Source of the DNA: Anaerolineae bacterium
GTDB lineage: Bacteria > Chloroflexota > Anaerolineae > JAAYZQ01
Reading direction: 5' to 3'
Assembly (NCBI GenBank): GCA_016926595.1
Contig: JAFGOG010000512.1
Coordinates: 1 to 16,193, forward strand
DNA length: 16,193 nucleotides
Shown here: piece after piece, positions 13,825 to 16,193 of the stretch
Layout of the letters: each line of letters starts with the position of its first letter
Numbering within the stretch: the first letter of the stretch is position 1
Program-made: the position numbers and the translations under genes
The notes under the pieces: generated by a model
The model's input: the letters and a program-made list of their open reading frames with translations, nothing else
Database searches by the model: none
What the model was told of the DNA's origin: nothing

Positions 13825-14723
13825 CACTTGCGCCACGCTCGCTCCCGGTCTGACGTGGAATCCGCAGCATCCGCCACTCGCTTGCCTACGACAAGCCCAA
13901 TGTAGATCATCCACAAGATCAGCCCAATGTGCAGGATGTCATTCTCCGAAAACCAGATGCCCCGGCTCCACAGATCATGCGTGAGACCCGACATCAGGTA
14001 GATAAAGTATGCGCCCAGCGTGAGGCCCAGCCACAGCCAGGTACCCAACAACGCCAGATCCATCGCGTTCCTGAGCAGACGGTACCGCCAGGCACTGAGT
14101 GCGAAGAGGATCAGGATGCCCGGCGCGGCGACGAGGAGCAGCAGCTCGAAGGAGACCAGGAACTTGACAGGCACAATCGCTCCGACCAACACAACCACCA
14201 TGTACAACGCCGCGTTCACGAGCGCGTAGCGCTGCAACACCTTGCGCCATTTGCCGGCCGTGCAGGAATAGGACACGGCAACCACCATCGCGTCCACGCT
14301 CGCCGCCGAGAGGATGAGGTAGATAACTTCCCACCCACTGGTCCAGGCACATGCCTCGCGGCCTGCACACTTGATCTCGTAGCTGAACGCCTGGTAGCTC
14401 GTGCCCGCAAAAAGGGCGCCCAGTCCCCACAGCATCAGCGCAATGCCCCACCACGCGCGTGATCGATGTTCGCTCCTGATCCGCCAGATGTACAGACCGG
14501 CACCGATGGCTACCGTACCCAACAAGTAGACCACCACCGTCGAGCTGGGTTGGACCAGGATCAAACGCTGTAAGCCGATCCCGAACTCGACGAATGGCTG
14601 GCCGGCCAGCCACATCTCGGGCGTCTGTCGTGGTTCATACGGGATCGAGTCCAACTGGCCACAGCCGGACAGCAGCAGGGGCACAACAAACCACAGCAGG
14701 TTGCTCCAGGACTGACGTTTCAC
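13824..14723 (-). CDS. Polytopic membrane protein with N-terminal lipobox, unknown family
   Basis: This 299-aa protein starts at GTG 14723, overlapping the MBL gene stop as GTGA, with AGAGGA 5 nt upstream. The N-terminus (NLLWFVVPLLLSGCGQ) looks like a lipoprotein signal with Cys21. About seven TM helices follow between residues 60 and 285. Distinct features are a Cys-containing loop (YEIKCAGREACAWTSGWE) after the second helix and polar residues inside helices (Ser-Ala-Ala-Ser-Val-Asp in the third, DILH in the last), which could form an active or binding site. I do not recognise the family. It is co-translated with the MBL hydrolase and terpene-cyclase-like protein, so it may act in the same pathway or handle its product. 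Confidence 0.65.
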   Translation of the reverse strand: MKRQSWSNLLWFVVPLLLSGCGQLDSIPYEPRQTPEMWLAGQPFVEFGIGLQRLILVQPSSTVVVYLLGTVAIGAGLYIWRIRSEHRSRAWWGIALMLWGLGALFAGTSYQAFSYEIKCAGREACAWTSGWEVIYLILSAASVDAMVVAVSYSCTAGKWRKVLQRYALVNAALYMVVVLVGAIVPVKFLVSFELLLLVAAPGILILFALSAWRYRLLRNAMDLALLGTWLWLGLTLGAYFIYLMSGLTHDLWSRGIWFSENDILHIGLILWMIYIGLVVGKRVADAADSTSDRERAWRK

Positions 14724-15481
14724 GCTTTCCTCTCGTTCGCCGCATCGCGCTCTTCAAAGAACTCCAACCACATGTGGCCGGTCGTCATCTGGACTTCAGG
14801 ATGGGCAGCCCGGAATGCACGCAGCCGCGGGGCGTGTGGCCCCAGCACGAACCGGACGAACCATTCGGGCACGTACTCGTCCAGCCCCAGCGGCGCCGCA
14901 TCGCCGACGTGAAAGAGCCAGCCCGTTTCGGTTTGGATGGCAACACCGCAGTGGCCACGCGAGTGTCCGAACAACGGGATCAACCACATCTCCGGGTTGA
15001 ATGGCAAGCGAATCGCCGGCAGGTCGAACCAGCGCTCGCCCGTGTCATCGTACAGCACGAACTCGGGGCCGTGCGCAATGTGGCGGCGCACGTACGCGAG
15101 GTTGGTCCAGCGACGCGGACGGCCGGTGAAGGCTTGGTACTCGCGGCGGTGGACGTGCACGCGCGCGTGGGGAAAGTCGGGCAGGCCCCCGCAGTGATCA
15201 AAGTGCATGTGCGTGAGCACCAGGTGACGGACTTGCTCTGGCCTGTAGCCGTGCCCCACGACCTGGTGCACGGCGGCCTCTTTCGGATCAAGGGGCACCT
15301 GCGTGACGAGTTGAAAGGCGCGTACGATGCCCGGCTTGCGGACATAGTCGTCGCGTCCAGGTCCGGTATCCACGAGGACTGGCCCCTGGTCAGTCTCGAC
15401 CAGCAGGCAGAGCGTCCCGCTGCGCCAATCTGAAGGCACGCGGGCACTACACGTGAAGCAGTTGAGAAAATGAATGACCAT
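14720..15481 (-). CDS. MBL-fold metallo-hydrolase (lactonase-like)
   Basis: This 253-aa protein has the full two-metal metallo-beta-lactamase set: HxHxDH as His91, His93, Asp95, His96 (LTHMHFDHCGG), His173 (FGHSRGH), Asp194 (HVGDAAP) and His236 (MTTGHMW). The N-terminal LLVETDQGPVLVDTGPG and overall length resemble the AttM/AiiA-type N-acyl-homoserine lactonase branch, although substrates vary widely (lactones, thioesters, phosphoesters). The start follows the cyclase-like stop by 7 bases. It may open or hydrolyse a lactone or ester in the product of the neighbouring genes, or act in quorum quenching; nothing here decides between these. Confidence 0.85.
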   Translation of the reverse strand: MVIHFLNCFTCSARVPSDWRSGTLCLLVETDQGPVLVDTGPGRDDYVRKPGIVRAFQLVTQVPLDPKEAAVHQVVGHGYRPEQVRHLVLTHMHFDHCGGLPDFPHARVHVHRREYQAFTGRPRRWTNLAYVRRHIAHGPEFVLYDDTGERWFDLPAIRLPFNPEMWLIPLFGHSRGHCGVAIQTETGWLFHVGDAAPLGLDEYVPEWFVRFVLGPHAPRLRAFRAAHPEVQMTTGHMWLEFFEERDAANERKA

Positions 15482-15488
15482 TTCCCCA

Positions 15489-16139
15489 CTACCGGACAGG
15501 CATCCGGATGAAGGGCTGGAGCCCCACTTCGCGGAACTTGCCGTAGAGCATGGCGGCGTAGATCAGATCGAATACAAAAACGCAACCCCCCAAGGCCAGG
15601 ACCAGGTTGCTGCCTGTGTTCACGTAGAACAAGATCGTCGGCGCCGCCGTGCCCAGCCACTTGAAAAGGGCGACGCCCATCGATTGACCTTCTACGCCGT
15701 TGCGGCGGACCAGCATGGCGATGAACAAGATCGACATGACCAGGTTGATGACAAACGCCGGATAGGTCGGTCCGAACAGACCGGGAAACTCCAACGCAGC
15801 GAAATACTGCGTCACAAAGCCCACGGCAATGGCCAGCCAGATCCAGGGGACGAACCATTTCTGATCGACCGCTGGAGGGAACTCTTTGCGCCCATACCGG
15901 AAGTAGGTGTAGAGGATGACCACGTCAAAGAGGAACCAGGTGATGTTGATAACCTTCTGCAGGCTCATGTGACCGCCAAAGAGGAAGGAAAAGATGAACT
16001 CCCACGCGATGTTCAGGGCCAGGGCGAAGAACGGCATACCGTACGTCCGGTCCTTGAAGCCGCGATAGATGATGGCCAGGTAGACGATGGTCCAGCTAAC
16101 GCCGCTGGTGATCGTCAAGGTATAACCGAGCGTGTCCAT
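15489..16139 (-). CDS. Small polytopic membrane protein resembling Pyr4-type terpene cyclases
   Basis: This 216-aa protein has about seven TM helices. The opening (SGVSWTIVYLAIIYRGFKDRTYGMPFFALALNIAWEFIF) and late FVFDLIYAAMLYGKF resemble the membrane-bound terpene cyclases of fungal meroterpenoid pathways (Pyr4 family) and their bacterial relatives. That family depends on two acidic residues in these regions; here Glu47 in NIAWEF and Asp191 in FVFDLIY are candidates. Length is close to the roughly 240 aa of Pyr4. If the assignment holds, it would protonate and cyclise a prenyl chain within the membrane. AGAGGAG lies 11 nt before the ATG; the previous gene ends 3 bases upstream. No prenyltransferase or epoxidase is visible, so substrate and product are unknown. 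The family call is from memory of motif pattern. Confidence 0.6.
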   Translation of the reverse strand: MDTLGYTLTITSGVSWTIVYLAIIYRGFKDRTYGMPFFALALNIAWEFIFSFLFGGHMSLQKVINITWFLFDVVILYTYFRYGRKEFPPAVDQKWFVPWIWLAIAVGFVTQYFAALEFPGLFGPTYPAFVINLVMSILFIAMLVRRNGVEGQSMGVALFKWLGTAAPTILFYVNTGSNLVLALGGCVFVFDLIYAAMLYGKFREVGLQPFIRMPVR

Positions 16140-16142
16140 GTG

Positions 16143-16193
16143 TCACTCTGCTCCTCTCGCGGGCAGGATGTAACGGCTGATGATCTCGTCCAC
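16143..16193 (-). CDS. C-terminal end of an upstream gene, cut by the window
   Basis: A minus-strand frame enters from the right edge and ends VDEIISRYILPARGAE before TGA at 16145-16143. The 3-base gap to the next ATG, and an AGAGGAG inside its last codons that serves the next gene, make it the operon's preceding gene. Sixteen codons are too few to identify it. Confidence 0.55.
   Translation of the reverse strand: MDEIISRYILPARGAE

Overview
All genes I can support in this window lie on the minus strand, so transcription runs from high to low coordinates. The host is probably a member of the Chloroflexota (Anaerolineae-like): DNA is GC-rich, secreted proteins carry the 'YQGKL' N-terminal domain and the GGGY(T/S)L...GGFW...YLPVV style common in that phylum, and there is a ComP-like sensor kinase. 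This assignment is inferred from protein style; no rRNA, tRNA or marker gene is present.

Layout from the right edge, in reading order. (1) 16193-13824: the last 16 codons of an unidentified gene, a small polytopic membrane protein resembling Pyr4-type membrane terpene cyclases, an MBL-fold hydrolase, and a 7-TM protein with a lipobox. Spacing is tight (3 bp, 7 bp, and a 4-base GTGA overlap), so these form one operon. (2) 13824-10646: a candidate promoter, then a membrane-anchored ankyrin-repeat protein, a PIG-L (LmbE-like) deacetylase, a 30-codon micro-ORF overlapping both neighbours, and a short QueG-like iron-sulfur protein. (3) 10645-9519: mostly non-coding, with the C-terminal two thirds of an isochorismatase-family hydrolase and, at 9817-9789, a strong promoter followed by a leader of about 260 nt holding a perfect inverted repeat. 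(4) 9518-6584: an overlapping NarL-type response regulator and PDZ/ComP-like histidine kinase pair. The kinase gene contains two heptanucleotide repeat tracts. (5) 6492-2592: a promoter, a single-domain CheY-like receiver, then a secreted-protein operon: a YQGKL-domain protein, a C10 (streptopain-like) cysteine protease, and a small GGGY-repeat secreted protein coupled to the protease by an ATGA overlap. (6) 2564-1: a mobile-element region. It holds a strong hairpin, a gene-less element of about 330 bp bounded by inward-facing arrays of a 20-bp repeat (TnsB/IstA-type transposon-end architecture without a transposase), and a group II intron whose reverse transcriptase/maturase is interrupted by one in-frame TGA.

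The points most worth following are the gene-less element with arrayed ends, the possible membrane terpene cyclase operon, the coupled micro-ORF, and the heptad repeats inside the kinase gene.
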